From contig JADFYM010000006.1 in NCBI GenBank assembly GCA_015233035.1, positions 1-43,357 on the forward strand: a stretch of 43,357 bases of DNA, written 5' to 3'. The notes beneath the pieces are model-generated. The model was given only the letters and a program-made list of their open reading frames with translations. It was not told where the DNA came from and did not search any database. Positions 10,793-18,486 of the stretch are shown here, piece after piece (position 1 is the first letter of the stretch; every line of letters begins with the position of its first letter). The translations under genes and the position numbers were made by a program. The DNA comes from Magnetococcales bacterium (GTDB lineage: Bacteria > Pseudomonadota > Magnetococcia > Magnetococcales > Magnetaquicoccaceae).

Positions 10793-11098
10793 ATGAACCT
10801 GACGCCGGATCAGCACGCCTTGTTACGGGCATTCTTGCGCCGGTTTATTCCGGGTGTGGCGGTGTGGGCCTATGGCTCGCGCGTGCAGGGGACCGCACGT
10901 GTCAACTCGGACCTCGATCTCGTTGTTTTTGCACCGCCCGCGCAACGCCAGCGGGTGACAGAACTCAAAGAGGCCCTGGACGAGAGCAATCTGCCGTTTC
11001 TGGTGGATGTGCTGGTCTGGGACGAACTGCCCGACCATTTTCACCGCACCATTGCGGCGCGGTATGTGGTGGTGCAGGAGGCGGGTATACACTCGTAA
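10793..11098 (+). CDS. MNT-domain nucleotidyltransferase antitoxin, MntA-type
   Basis: A 101-residue minimal nucleotidyltransferase. WAYGSRVQGTARVNSDLDL gives the GS-x10-D-x-D signature (Gly28-Ser29, Asp40, Asp42), and the third acidic residue lies in FLVDVLVWDE (Asp72). All catalytic positions look intact. In characterised HEPN/MNT pairs this protein transfers AMP to the toxin tyrosine and neutralises it. ATG 10793 is eight bases after the toxin stop. No gene follows for 255 bases. Confidence 0.88.
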   Translation: MNLTPDQHALLRAFLRRFIPGVAVWAYGSRVQGTARVNSDLDLVVFAPPAQRQRVTELKEALDESNLPFLVDVLVWDELPDHFHRTIAARYVVVQEAGIHS

Positions 11099-11154
11099 AC
11101 AGGCCATGCTCCAGGGCTGCCATCGCTAAAAGACCCGTCTGGCGAAATTGAAAA

Positions 11155-11184
11155 TTGACTTTTTTTTTCCCCCTCTGCTACTAT
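11155..11184 (+). promoter_or_regulatory. Sigma-70-type promoter upstream of ppk2
   Basis: TTGACT, an 18-base T/C-rich spacer, then TACTAT. It is the best promoter-like match in the gap between the antitoxin gene and ppk2, implying a 5' leader of roughly 160 bases. Confidence 0.55.
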
Positions 11185-11353
11185 CACCTGTCAACGTTGG
11201 TCCGCCTGTACACCGGGCTTTAGACCACGGACCCGCCATCCAGGCGGGTGGAAACGGCGGGAACGGGTGGATGATCGACCCATTGGGGCCTGTCCATGAG
11301 GGCGTTCTGGCGGCGTTTCGACGAACCAAAACCAGCATACTGGGAGTGAATAA

Positions 11354-12157
11354 ATGTCCAAAGATAAAAAAACAGAGCACGATGGCCAGAACAACCAGCC
11401 CACCATCCCCGCGATGGAGGAGTCCGAATATGCACAACTGATCGCACCCCTGCATATCGAACTGCTGAAAATGCAAAACTGGGTCAAGGAACATGGACTG
11501 CGCGTCGTGGCACTGTTCGAGGGACGAGACGCCTCGGGCAAAGGGGGCACCATCAAGCGGTTGACCGAACATATGAATCCGCGCGGGTGCCGGATCATTG
11601 CCTTGCCCAAACCCACGGAAAAAGAGATCACACAGTGGTATTTTCAGCGTTATGTCCGCCATCTGCCCGCCGCTGGCGAAATCATCCTGTTCGACCGCAG
11701 CTGGTATAACCGCGCCGGGGTGGAACGGGTCATGGGTTTTTGCAGCAAGGCAGAAGTCCGGGAATTCCTGCGCAGTGTGCCCGAATTTGAAACCATGCTG
11801 GTCAACTCCGGGATCATCCTGTTTAAATTTTATTTTTCGTTCAGCAAGGAAGAACAACGCCGTCGCTTTGACCATCGGATGAACGATCCCCTCAAGTGGC
11901 GGACCCTCAGCCCGGTGGAACGGGATGCCCAGGATAAATGGGACGAATATACCAAGGCCAAAGAGGATATCTTCGCCCATTCCTCCACCGACGGGTGTCC
12001 CTGGACCATTATTAAATCGGTGGATAAAAAACGCGCCCGGATCGAAAGCATCAAATATTTTCTCAGCCAGATGGACTATCCAGACAAAGCCGAAGCGTTG
12101 CTACAGTGTGATCCACGCATCGTGCGGACGGTGCAGGCAGAGATGGGTATTGACTGA
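11354..12157 (+). CDS. ppk2: Polyphosphate kinase 2
   Basis: Transfers phosphate between polyphosphate and nucleoside diphosphates/monophosphates. 267 residues. Walker A FEGRDASGKGGTIKRL (about 55-70), HMNPRGCR, the PTEKEITQWYFQRYVRHLP segment, Walker B FDRSWYNRAGVERVMGF, the lid region and FKFYFSFSKEEQRRRF identify a single-domain PPK2. WRTLSPVERDAQDKWDEYT and TIIKSVDKKRARIESIKYFL are typical of the class I (nucleoside-diphosphate-phosphorylating) group; the class is inferred. It appears monocistronic with its own promoter, and a 205-bp inverted-repeat element begins on its stop codon. Confidence 0.93.
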   Translation: MSKDKKTEHDGQNNQPTIPAMEESEYAQLIAPLHIELLKMQNWVKEHGLRVVALFEGRDASGKGGTIKRLTEHMNPRGCRIIALPKPTEKEITQWYFQRYVRHLPAAGEIILFDRSWYNRAGVERVMGFCSKAEVREFLRSVPEFETMLVNSGIILFKFYFSFSKEEQRRRFDHRMNDPLKWRTLSPVERDAQDKWDEYTKAKEDIFAHSSTDGCPWTIIKSVDKKRARIESIKYFLSQMDYPDKAEALLQCDPRIVRTVQAEMGID

Positions 12158-12361
12158 TACCAAATTGCAATCAGACGGGTAACAGCGTTGGCTGTGTCGT
12201 TACTGCACGCAGTCGTGAGTGACACTTCCTTATTCCGTCATTCCCGCGCAGGCGGGAATCCAGCTGGCCTCGCGAACTCCTGGATTCCCGCTTTCGCGGG
12301 AATGACGATAACGGGTGCCCGTGCCTGTCGCCTTGTTCCCCGTTCGATTGCAATTTGGTAT
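12157..12361. mobile_element. MITE-like element with 28-bp terminal inverted repeats
   Basis: Bounded by ATACCAAATTGCAATC at 12157-12172 and its exact reverse complement at 12346-12361. The inverted repeat extends to about 28 bp with three mismatches. Two family C palindromes (12236-12307) sit in the middle. There is no coding capacity and no clear target duplication. The left end coincides with the last base of the ppk2 stop codon. Confidence 0.75.
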
Positions 12362-12442
12362 GAGAGTGTGTTTGCACTTGCATTGCCGTTTGTGGCCGGA
12401 CTGTTTGGTTTGCGTGGACGGTTCGGTTGTCGGAAGTGTTGA

Positions 12443-12585
12443 ACCAGGGGCTTTGCCCCTGGACCCCACCAGGGGCTTTGCCCCTGGACCCCACCGGGGG
12501 GGATAATCCCCCCCGGACCCCCTTGATCATGATTACAAAAAAAAGTGGAGGGGTCTTCTGGGGAGGCGGTTCCCCGTCCCCCCGG
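12443..12585. repeat. Composite family A plus family B repeat
   Basis: Two GGGGCTTTGCCCC palindromes and a GGGGGGATAATCCCCCC palindrome, then CCCCCTTGATCATGATT, an A-run and a family B hairpin. On the reverse strand the hairpin-plus-T-run follows fmdB and could terminate the rpsF-to-fmdB operon. No gene is seen in 12158-12600. Confidence 0.85.
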
Positions 12586-12600
12586 CACTGGCCAACCCCA

Positions 12601-12831
12601 TTACCTCATCCCACACATCCCACCCGCACAGCCACCGCCGCCAGCACAAGGAGGCGGGACGTTCTGCCCCGCCGATCCAGAGTTGCGAATGCTGATCCCG
12701 CCTGTGGAGAGTATCTTGCGAACCTGTTGCGCCCCACACTCTGGACAAACCCGTACCGGCGGGGCCGACATGGGATGATCCACCTCAAAACGGGCGGCAC
12801 AACCGTCGCATTTATAATCATAAAGCGGCAT
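12601..12831 (-). CDS. FmdB-family zinc-ribbon protein
   Basis: 76 residues. Starts MPLYDYKCDGC, the standard FmdB opening. Cys8/Cys11 and Cys29/Cys32 form a single zinc ribbon (KCDGC..VCPEC), followed by VRKILSTGG and a Gly/Cys-rich tail (GGGGCAGGMCG). The name comes from a putative regulator of formamidase genes, but most members have no known role. It is the last gene of the reverse rpsF operon, 17 bases after rplI. Confidence 0.9.
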   Translation of the reverse strand: MPLYDYKCDGCAARFEVDHPMSAPPVRVCPECGAQQVRKILSTGGISIRNSGSAGQNVPPPCAGGGGCAGGMCGMR

Positions 12832-12848
12832 GTTCTTCTCCTGAACGG

Positions 12849-13301
12849 TTACCGATTGGCCCGACGGGTGATCGATACCGTGATTTCCGGAACGACATCA
12901 GGATGCAGACGAATGCGGATCAAATGATTGCCCAGCGTGCGAATGGGCCGGGGCACATCAATCGTGCTGCGGGGGACCGTCAGCCCCTTGTCCTGGAAGA
13001 AGCCCGCAATGTCGGCATTGGTGACCGAGCCAAACAGCTTGTCCGAGGAGCCGGCTGGCCGATCCAACACCACCATGATCTCCTGAATCTGCGCGGCCAA
13101 CGTCTCGGCATTGTTTTTGATCGTCTCCTGGCGCGCCTCAAAGGCCAGACGTTCCTTTTCAAAGCGGGCCCGATTGACCGAAGTCGCTGGCAGAGCCTTG
13201 CCTTGCGGAATTAAAAAATTGCGCCCATAGCCGTTGCGCACCTTCACAACAGCACCCAGATCACCCAATTTACCTATTTTTTCCAGCAAAATCAATTCCA
13301 T
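12849..13301 (-). CDS. rplI: 50S ribosomal protein L9
   Basis: 150 residues. The N-domain MELILLEKIGKLGDLGAVVKVRNGYGRNFLIPQGKA is the L9 signature; a long connecting helix (residues about 45-75) and a C-domain with GSVTNADI follow. It binds 23S rRNA domain V and protrudes from the large subunit. It starts six bases after the DUF2232 gene and sits in the conserved S6-S18-L9 order. Confidence 0.97.
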   Translation of the reverse strand: MELILLEKIGKLGDLGAVVKVRNGYGRNFLIPQGKALPATSVNRARFEKERLAFEARQETIKNNAETLAAQIQEIMVVLDRPAGSSDKLFGSVTNADIAGFFQDKGLTVPRSTIDVPRPIRTLGNHLIRIRLHPDVVPEITVSITRRANR

Positions 13302-13307
13302 GTTAAG

Positions 13308-14264
13308 TCATCTCCCAGAAGGGGTTTGCCCTTCTCTGTTGTGAAAAAAGCGAAGACGGAAATCAATCCAGGTATCAAACAGCCCGATCAAAAGCACCAA
13401 CAGGACCATTCCCGTCCAGAAAAACAGGACTGTGAAGAGTATTCCTCGCACAACCCCCCCGACATTATACCACTGAAAGGCCCGCTGAATAATGGCCAAC
13501 CCTTGAAAAAAGTAGGGAATGGCCAAGAAAATACCCCAGTTCATGCCCAGGTGACGCAGAGTCCCGTGCGTGAGCATGGCCAACAGGCCCATGGCAATCA
13601 CCATCCAGACCAGCGCAAAAGGCAGACGCATCTCGGCCAAATTTTCGTCCGCCAGCCATTTTTCCCCCCACCGGTTGAGAAGGGCGCGGGCCGCCAGCAG
13701 ATTGCCCACCTGTAGCAAAAACCAACTGGTCAACAACATGACCGGCAGCAACAGACTGACCACAGCGATCAATTGGTCGATACCGTTGCGAAACTCTGCC
13801 TGGGCAAAAGGGCTGACGCCCTGCGTGGTGAGGGTGGCCAGCACCTCTTCCTTCAATGCGTTCATCTCATGGGTGAGTTGAACAGGCAGATCCACGCCAC
13901 TCAGCGCGGCCCAACCCAGGGTGCCAAGCAAAACCAGATTGCCGAGCAAAAAAGCAACCAGGGCACACTGACTGGTCCGCCAACCCGCCCGCAGCAACCA
14001 GGCGGCCAGCAGCGGAAAGCCGGCAAAGAGCAAAAACACCGCCAATGGGAAGACCACCCCACCGCTGATCAGCCAGGCACAACTGAGCAGGATGGCCACA
14101 GCCCACCCGCCCGCCCGGTTGCCAGAACGCAAAGCCACCAGCAGCAACGGCAACGGCACAACGCCCTGTACGGGGGTCAGGAGTGGCGTCCACAGTGGCA
14201 GCAGCAGCAGCCCGGCGGACAGTAACCCGGACCAGACCGAATGGGTCGTTATTTTATTCAGCAT
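13308..14264 (-). CDS. DUF2232 (YybS-like) integral membrane protein
   Basis: 318 residues with about eight hydrophobic segments: LLSAGLLLLPLWTPLLTP, LPLLLVAL, WAVAILLSCAWLISG, VFPLAVFLLFAGFPLLAAWL, ALVAFLLGNLVLLGTLGWAAL, LIAVVSLLLPVMLLTSWFLL, FALVWMVIAMGLLAML and a C-terminal VLFFWTGMVLLVLLIGLF. A 5'-operon position before rplI is the usual place for DUF2232 proteins, whose function is unknown. The gap to rpsR upstream holds two hairpin repeats, so expression relative to rpsR may be reduced. Confidence 0.85.
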   Translation of the reverse strand: MLNKITTHSVWSGLLSAGLLLLPLWTPLLTPVQGVVPLPLLLVALRSGNRAGGWAVAILLSCAWLISGGVVFPLAVFLLFAGFPLLAAWLLRAGWRTSQCALVAFLLGNLVLLGTLGWAALSGVDLPVQLTHEMNALKEEVLATLTTQGVSPFAQAEFRNGIDQLIAVVSLLLPVMLLTSWFLLQVGNLLAARALLNRWGEKWLADENLAEMRLPFALVWMVIAMGLLAMLTHGTLRHLGMNWGIFLAIPYFFQGLAIIQRAFQWYNVGGVVRGILFTVLFFWTGMVLLVLLIGLFDTWIDFRLRFFHNREGQTPSGR

Positions 14265-14312
14265 GGCTTTACCAAAGCAATTCCGGCACGCCTTTCGACA
14301 GTTTTGGCCAGT

Positions 14313-14547
14313 TTGGGGGGATGCCCCCAGAGTCCAGCAATAGTTGAACTATTAAAAAAAAAGGGTGGGGGGGTCTGGGGGGGCGGTTCACCGCCCTCCC
14401 CAGAAGAGGCACTTCTGGACCCCACCAGGGGCGTTGCCCCTGGACCCCACTGGGGGGGATGATCCCCCCCAGACCCCCGCAATAGTTTGACTATTAAAAA
14501 AAATGGGGGTGACTGGGGGGGCGGTGCACTGCCCTCCCCAGAAAAAA
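14313..14547. repeat. Tandem B-A-B composite repeat inside a ribosomal operon
   Basis: Two family B hairpins (14352-14402 and 14493-14541) flank a family A block. Each B copy is preceded by a short ATAGTT(T)GA(A)CTATTAAAA dyad. On the reverse strand both hairpins are followed by T-runs, directly downstream of rpsR. They would act as terminators or attenuators between rpsR and the DUF2232-rplI-fmdB genes. Confidence 0.85.
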
Positions 14548-14559
14548 GTCCCCCGCTGC

Positions 14560-14874
14560 CTACGAAACCAAATGGGGCAGCAAGGCAATATTGCGCGACC
14601 GTTTGATGGCCTTGCTCAAATGCCGCTGATGGGGTGCGCAGACGCCGGTGATGCGACTGGGCACCATTTTTCCCCGCTCCGTAATAAAACGCAGGAGCAG
14701 TTTCGGATCTTTATAATCGATGGAGACCGTCTTGTCGGCGCAAAAAAGGCAGACCTTCCGGCGACGCAAGAAGGGACGACGAAAGCCGGTGGATGGCCGG
14801 GCACCGCCGTCACCAGCCGGTTCACCCGAGCGAGGGCCCGAGTTGGATGACTCGGCAGAAGCATAATCAGACAT
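14560..14874 (-). CDS. rpsR: 30S ribosomal protein S18
   Basis: 104 residues. The core [63 protein letters not shown] is diagnostic. A Ser/Gly-rich N-terminal extension of about 30 residues precedes it. ATG 14874 (MSDYAS) is chosen; a TTG seven codons earlier is less likely. S18 dimerises with S6, encoded two genes upstream, on the 30S platform. Confidence 0.95.
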   Translation of the reverse strand: MSDYASAESSNSGPRSGEPAGDGGARPSTGFRRPFLRRRKVCLFCADKTVSIDYKDPKLLLRFITERGKMVPSRITGVCAPHQRHLSKAIKRSRNIALLPHLVS

Positions 14875-14913
14875 AGAATGTGAAATCCTCTCCAATTTGA
14901 GTGCAGAATGTGA

Positions 14914-15351
14914 TTAAGTCCCCGGCGATGTGTTGCCTTGTGTCATTTCTGCCGGAGACGACGCGGCGGAACCACTGTCCCGCTGGTCCAACTGGTTTTG
15001 TTCCATGACCCGGATTTGGTGGGCCTGCAACTCGATTTGTCCCCAGCGAATCTTGCCGTCCCGGATCCAGCGTTTTTGATTCAGATTGCCTTCCACATGC
15101 AGCGACGTGCCCTGTGCGAGGGGACGACACCGCTCGGCCAGAACCCCCAGGGCCAGCACCGGCATTTGCAACTCCATGCGCTGCGGTTGCCCGCCGGTGT
15201 CCGGGGCGGTTTCCTGGGACAGATGCTCGACATACAGACGCGCCATCAAGCGTCCCGCTGGCGTGCAACGAAACTCCGGTGCGGCGGCCAGTCTCCCTTC
15301 CAGAACCACCTGGTTGGTCAGGACTGGCCCCCCAACAGTCGCTTCCGGCAC
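14914..15351 (-). CDS. priB: PriB-like single-stranded DNA-binding protein
   Basis: 145 residues with an OB-fold pattern: NQVVLEGRLAAAPEFRCTPAGRLMARLYVEHLS, then LQMPVLALGVLAERCRPLAQGTSLHVEGNLNQKRW and QIELQAHQIRVM. A Ser-rich tail follows. Primosomal protein N (PriB) classically lies between rpsF and rpsR, as here, and helps restart stalled forks; SSB-like paralogues are the alternative. The GTG start shares a base with the rpsF stop (TAGTG), indicating coupled translation. Confidence 0.82.
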   Translation of the reverse strand: MPEATVGGPVLTNQVVLEGRLAAAPEFRCTPAGRLMARLYVEHLSQETAPDTGGQPQRMELQMPVLALGVLAERCRPLAQGTSLHVEGNLNQKRWIRDGKIRWGQIELQAHQIRVMEQNQLDQRDSGSAASSPAEMTQGNTSPGT

Positions 15352-15764
15352 TAGACAGCCTCGAAGGCGTTGATGGCCGCTGCGGCCTCTTCCTCTTCAT
15401 TTTCAAGCAGTCTCTCCGGAACTTCACCCTCCGGGCGTTTGTCTTCGAACGGCACCAGGGGCGAGGGGCCTGTCTTGGGCTTGCGTACCGAGATGGTCTG
15501 GTACTTCAACACGTCTTCGTTGATTTTCAGCCAAGACTCCAGCGTGGCGACCAACGGACCGCCCCCTTCCACAGCGTGGAAGACGTAGAAGCCCTTGCTC
15601 GTCTTTTTGACGGGATAGGCCAGTTGACGGCGTCCCCACAATTCGGTTTCCAAAATTTTGCCACCCTGGGCGGCAATAATGTCGGCAACCCGCTTGTTGA
15701 TCTGCTCCACTTGCTCAGTGGAGAGGTCAGGACGTAAGATGTAGATAGACTCGTAAAAAGCCAC
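15351..15764 (-). CDS. rpsF: 30S ribosomal protein S6
   Basis: 137 residues. VAFYESIYILRPDLSTEQVEQ, then GGKILETELWGRRQLAYPVKKTSKGFYVFHAV and a C-terminal acidic tail RLLENEEEEAAAA, which resembles the glutamate-rich tail modified by RimK in enterobacteria. I start at GTG 15764 because a near-perfect AAAGGAGG lies five bases upstream. The frame stays open for another 133 codons, but that stretch overlaps the divergent pgeF region and is not S6-like. It is the first gene of the reverse operon. Confidence 0.96.
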   Translation of the reverse strand: MAFYESIYILRPDLSTEQVEQINKRVADIIAAQGGKILETELWGRRQLAYPVKKTSKGFYVFHAVEGGGPLVATLESWLKINEDVLKYQTISVRKPKTGPSPLVPFEDKRPEGEVPERLLENEEEEAAAAINAFEAV

Positions 15765-15914
15765 AGTGCCTCCTTTCGGCTCGTGTGATAAAACAGTTCC
15801 AGGATCGTCTGCCGCATGAACACCGTTTTGGCAACCCGTTTGGAACAAAACAGCCCCGGCCACACCCGTGCCCGGAGCAAGGAAGATTGGCTCATGCAGA
15901 AAAAGTGTAACAGT

Positions 15915-16733
15915 ATGACAGGACCGCTCACTGAAAATCAAGAGACTATTCCACTGATCCGGCCAGAAAGATGGATGGCGGTTCCGGGTGTGCAATTTTT
16001 CTTTACCACCCGTCGAGGAGGGGTCAGTCAAGGGCGTTATGCCAGCTTGAATCTGGGAGGGCATGTGGGCGACGATCCCGGTGCCGTGGCCTGCAACCGG
16101 GCCAGAGTGGAGGCCATCTGGGCTGGGCGTATCCAGCAGGTGTGCTATCTCAACCAGGTGCACGGTACCACCACCGTGGAAGCAGGGAACTGGTCACCCT
16201 CCACACCACCGGACGCCGACGCCCAGGTGACCCGGCAACCCGGTCTGGTACTGGCCATTTTGACGGCGGATTGTGCCCCGGTATTGTTGGCCGACGGGAC
16301 GGCGCGGGTGATTGGTGCGGCTCATGCCGGTTGGCGCGGGGGGCTGTCCGGTGTGTTGGAATCCTGTCTGGAGGCCATGCTCCGCCTGGGCGCACACCGG
16401 GAACGGATCCACGCCCTGATCGGTCCTTGTATCCGCCAATCGGCCTATGTTGTTGACGAAACCTTCCAGGCCGCCTTTATCACCCATGCCGAAAAAAATG
16501 CACTGGATTGCAAAAAATTCTTTTCAAAACAGAATAATGCTGGTAGACTGCACTTTGATTTGCCTGGATACCTTCAGGCGAGATTGAAATCTTGTGGTCT
16601 ATCAGAAGAGAGAATACATGATGCTGAACTGTGTACTTACTCGAAAAATAACGATTTTTTCAGTCACAGGCATGCTACGCACAGGGGGTTGGCCCCCTGC
16701 GGAAGACAGATCGGGGGTCTCTTCCTGGTATAA
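15915..16733 (+). CDS. pgeF: PgeF/YfiH-type peptidoglycan editing factor (laccase domain)
   Basis: Multicopper-oxidase-like fold of the DUF152/YfiH family, which removes wrongly incorporated L-Ser from peptidoglycan precursors and has purine nucleoside activity in some members. Metal-site motifs are intact: YLNQVHG, ILTADCAPVLL, GAAHAGWRGG and IGPCIRQSAYVV. A C-terminal DAELCTYS..FFSHRHATHRGLAPCGRQIG follows. ATG 15915 gives 272 residues; ATG 15894 is also possible. It is divergent from rpsF and overlaps the next gene by about 60 bases. Its last third is AT-richer. Confidence 0.9.
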   Translation: MTGPLTENQETIPLIRPERWMAVPGVQFFFTTRRGGVSQGRYASLNLGGHVGDDPGAVACNRARVEAIWAGRIQQVCYLNQVHGTTTVEAGNWSPSTPPDADAQVTRQPGLVLAILTADCAPVLLADGTARVIGAAHAGWRGGLSGVLESCLEAMLRLGAHRERIHALIGPCIRQSAYVVDETFQAAFITHAEKNALDCKKFFSKQNNAGRLHFDLPGYLQARLKSCGLSEERIHDAELCTYSKNNDFFSHRHATHRGLAPCGRQIGGLFLV

Positions 16734-17529
16734 GAAACGGCCTTTTTTCCTCTGGGGGGTGGCGACCCTGATTGTGCTGTCCACCTCTTTTGCCTGGGCC
16801 AGTTCGCCCAAATTAAGCTCTCTTATTGGTCAAGTCGCCCAGCAGGAGGGGTTGGATCCCAACCTCCTGAAGGCGGTGGTTGCCATCGAGTCCAAGTTTG
16901 ACACTGTTTCTGTCTCGAACCGGGGTGCGGTGGGGCTGATGCAGCTCATGCCGGACACGGCGCGACTGTTGGGTGTCAGCAACCGTTTCAACCCGGAACA
17001 AAATCTTCGGGGTGGGGCGCGGTATTTGCGCCAAATGATCGAACGTTATCCCGACAGTCTTCCCATGGCTTTGGCGGCCTACAACGCTGGCCCCTCTGCC
17101 GTCAACCGTTTCGGTGGCGTGCCTCCCTTTCCGGCGACCAAACGCTACATCGACAACGTACTAAGCTACTTCGCAAAAGCAGTGCCAGGCAGCAACCACT
17201 CCCCCCGCAAAATTTACCACTATCACAAACGGCAGAACACCGACATGGCTGTCCTGGCCAATACGCATCAGCGCATCGTTCGCCTGTTGGGCGATACGGA
17301 TGATGACGAGGAGGTTCCTTCTGTGCGTTCGCCCAGGCCGACACCTGCGCCCAAGGCGGTGCATACCTCCCGGAATGGCTCTGCTCATCCCTCGGCCAAG
17401 GCATCGTCTGAACCGGCCCGTTCCTTGCGGCTGATTCCGTATGCGTCGGCCCGTCCTTTGACACGGTACCAGGTGAAAAACGCGCAGAGCGACTCCGAGG
17501 AGATCCCTGTCGTGATCTTGCGTCGCTAG
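16672..17529 (+). CDS. Lytic transglycosylase (SLT domain), exported
   Basis: Cleaves peptidoglycan glycan strands. After a short leader, KKRPFFLWGVATLIVLSTSFAWA forms a signal peptide. The SLT domain follows: VVAIESKFDTVSVSNRGAVGLMQLMPDTARLLGV (catalytic Glu in AIES), ARYLRQMIERYP and LALAAYNAGPSAVNRFGGVPPFPATKRYIDNVLSY. A low-complexity Ser/Pro/Ala tail extends to residue 285. ATG 16672 overlaps the end of pgeF. A peptidoglycan editing enzyme next to a peptidoglycan lyase suggests a cell-wall maintenance unit. Confidence 0.9.
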   Translation: MLRTGGWPPAEDRSGVSSWYKKRPFFLWGVATLIVLSTSFAWASSPKLSSLIGQVAQQEGLDPNLLKAVVAIESKFDTVSVSNRGAVGLMQLMPDTARLLGVSNRFNPEQNLRGGARYLRQMIERYPDSLPMALAAYNAGPSAVNRFGGVPPFPATKRYIDNVLSYFAKAVPGSNHSPRKIYHYHKRQNTDMAVLANTHQRIVRLLGDTDDDEEVPSVRSPRPTPAPKAVHTSRNGSAHPSAKASSEPARSLRLIPYASARPLTRYQVKNAQSDSEEIPVVILRR

Positions 17530-17655
17530 TCGGATGCCATGGCAGGAGTTGTCTATCACCATGCCAGGATTGTGCCATAAATGGATGTTGCCTCGTATAG
17601 GGTGTGATCGGGTCCGGGGCGCGGGATCCCGGTGCTTTGTGTATTGGCTTGATCT

Positions 17656-17961
17656 GTGCGTGCTTTAGTCTCGTTTTTATTGGGCTTGTTGGTCATCGGC
17701 GGGGCGTTTTACGGCCTGCGTCTCTTGTGGTATGCCATTTTCCCGTTCCAGGGGGAGTCGGCTGTGTTGACCGGCAAGGGTGGGCGTCCGGTGCTTTCTC
17801 CGTGGGAACGCCGAGTGGGCTGGGTGCTGCTGTTGGTGGTTGTCCTGTTGTTCGTGTTGATGGTGGTGGACCGGTTGCGTGTTGATGGTGAGACGCCAAC
17901 TGATTGGACCGTATCGCCGCCTGTGCGAGGTCGCACCACGGTGCCGGATCATCGCTATTAA
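17656..17961 (+). CDS. Small two-helix membrane protein
   Basis: 101 residues, GTG start. Two hydrophobic helices (about 3-28, SFLLGLLVIGGAFYGLRLLW; about 53-72, GWVLLLVVVLLFVLMVVDRL) are separated by a basic loop (TGKGGRPVLSPWERR). The tail is polar. No family recognised. It lies 126 bases after the transglycosylase and may be its last operon member. Confidence 0.5.
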   Translation: MRALVSFLLGLLVIGGAFYGLRLLWYAIFPFQGESAVLTGKGGRPVLSPWERRVGWVLLLVVVLLFVLMVVDRLRVDGETPTDWTVSPPVRGRTTVPDHRY

Positions 17962-18003
17962 CCGTCGTTCCTGTTGCGCAATCCCTGCACAAGTTCGAAT
18001 CAG

Positions 18004-18090
18004 ATTGTACAGTTATAGGGGTCCAGGGGGATTATCCCCCTGGTGGGGTCCAGGGGCAAAGCCCCTGGTGGGGTTCGGGGCGAAGCCCCG
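18004..18090. repeat. Family A repeat with conserved flank
   Basis: TTGTACAGTTATAG followed by a GGGGGATTATCCCCC palindrome, GGGGCAAAGCCCC and GGGGCGAAGCCCC. The same flank occurs reversed near 26632-26650, so the element boundary includes it. No gene is seen between 17962 and 18486. Confidence 0.85.
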
Positions 18091-18117
18091 CACGCGAAAC
18101 GACGCACCTCGAGACAG

Positions 18118-18266
18118 CCTTGATCATTGTTTCGGCCATTCCAGTCAGAACCCTGGATTCCCGCCTTCGCGGGAATGACGAGCGAATTTCGTGTCATACC
18201 CATTCCCGTCATGCCCGCGAAGGCGGGCATCCAGGAGAGTTCGTGGACGCAACGATGATCAAGGCT
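18118..18266. mobile_element. Family C MITE-like element, copy 1
   Basis: 149 bp bounded by CCTTGATCATTGTTTCGG and CGATGATCAAGG, containing two palindromes (GGATTCCCGC...GCGGGAATGACG and CATGCCCGCG...GCGGGCATCC). It is flanked by CTCGAGACAG (18108-18117) and CTCGGGACAG (18267-18276), a 9/10 match consistent with a target-site duplication. Confidence 0.75.
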
Positions 18267-18363
18267 CTCGGGACAGGTGCGGTTCAGGTGTCATAACTTT
18301 GTCAGAGGCAGTCTGTTCTTTGACAGCGACGTCGTTTTTTTCAACGGACATGAGAGATGGGAA

Positions 18364-18392
18364 TTGAACTGTTCCCATGTAGCGTGTAGTAT
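18364..18392 (+). promoter_or_regulatory. Promoter upstream of the HlyD-type gene, with leader hairpin
   Basis: TTGAAC, 17-base spacer, TAGTAT: a good sigma-70 match. The predicted leader of about 90 bases contains a hairpin at 18429-18453 (AGCAGAG..CCAG / CTGGCTCTGCT) with no T-run after it. No obvious ribosome-binding site precedes the ATG at 18487. Confidence 0.55.
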
Positions 18393-18486
18393 GCAAAAAA
18401 AAAGAGGGGTGCCCTGGACTCCTTACGGAGCAGAGAGCCAGTCTGGCTCTGCTCGGCCTTCCGACTGGAACTGACCTAAACCGAAC

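Noticed and set aside
15765-16163. 133-codon upstream extension of rpsF
   Set aside because: It runs across the divergent pgeF region and is not S6-like. A strong AAAGGAGG lies right before GTG 15764.
18000-18230. Short open frames translating to GGVQGQSPWWG or MGSRGKAPGG-type peptides, recurring at many gaps
   Set aside because: They are translations of the family A repeat; recurrence reflects the DNA repeat, not a protein family.
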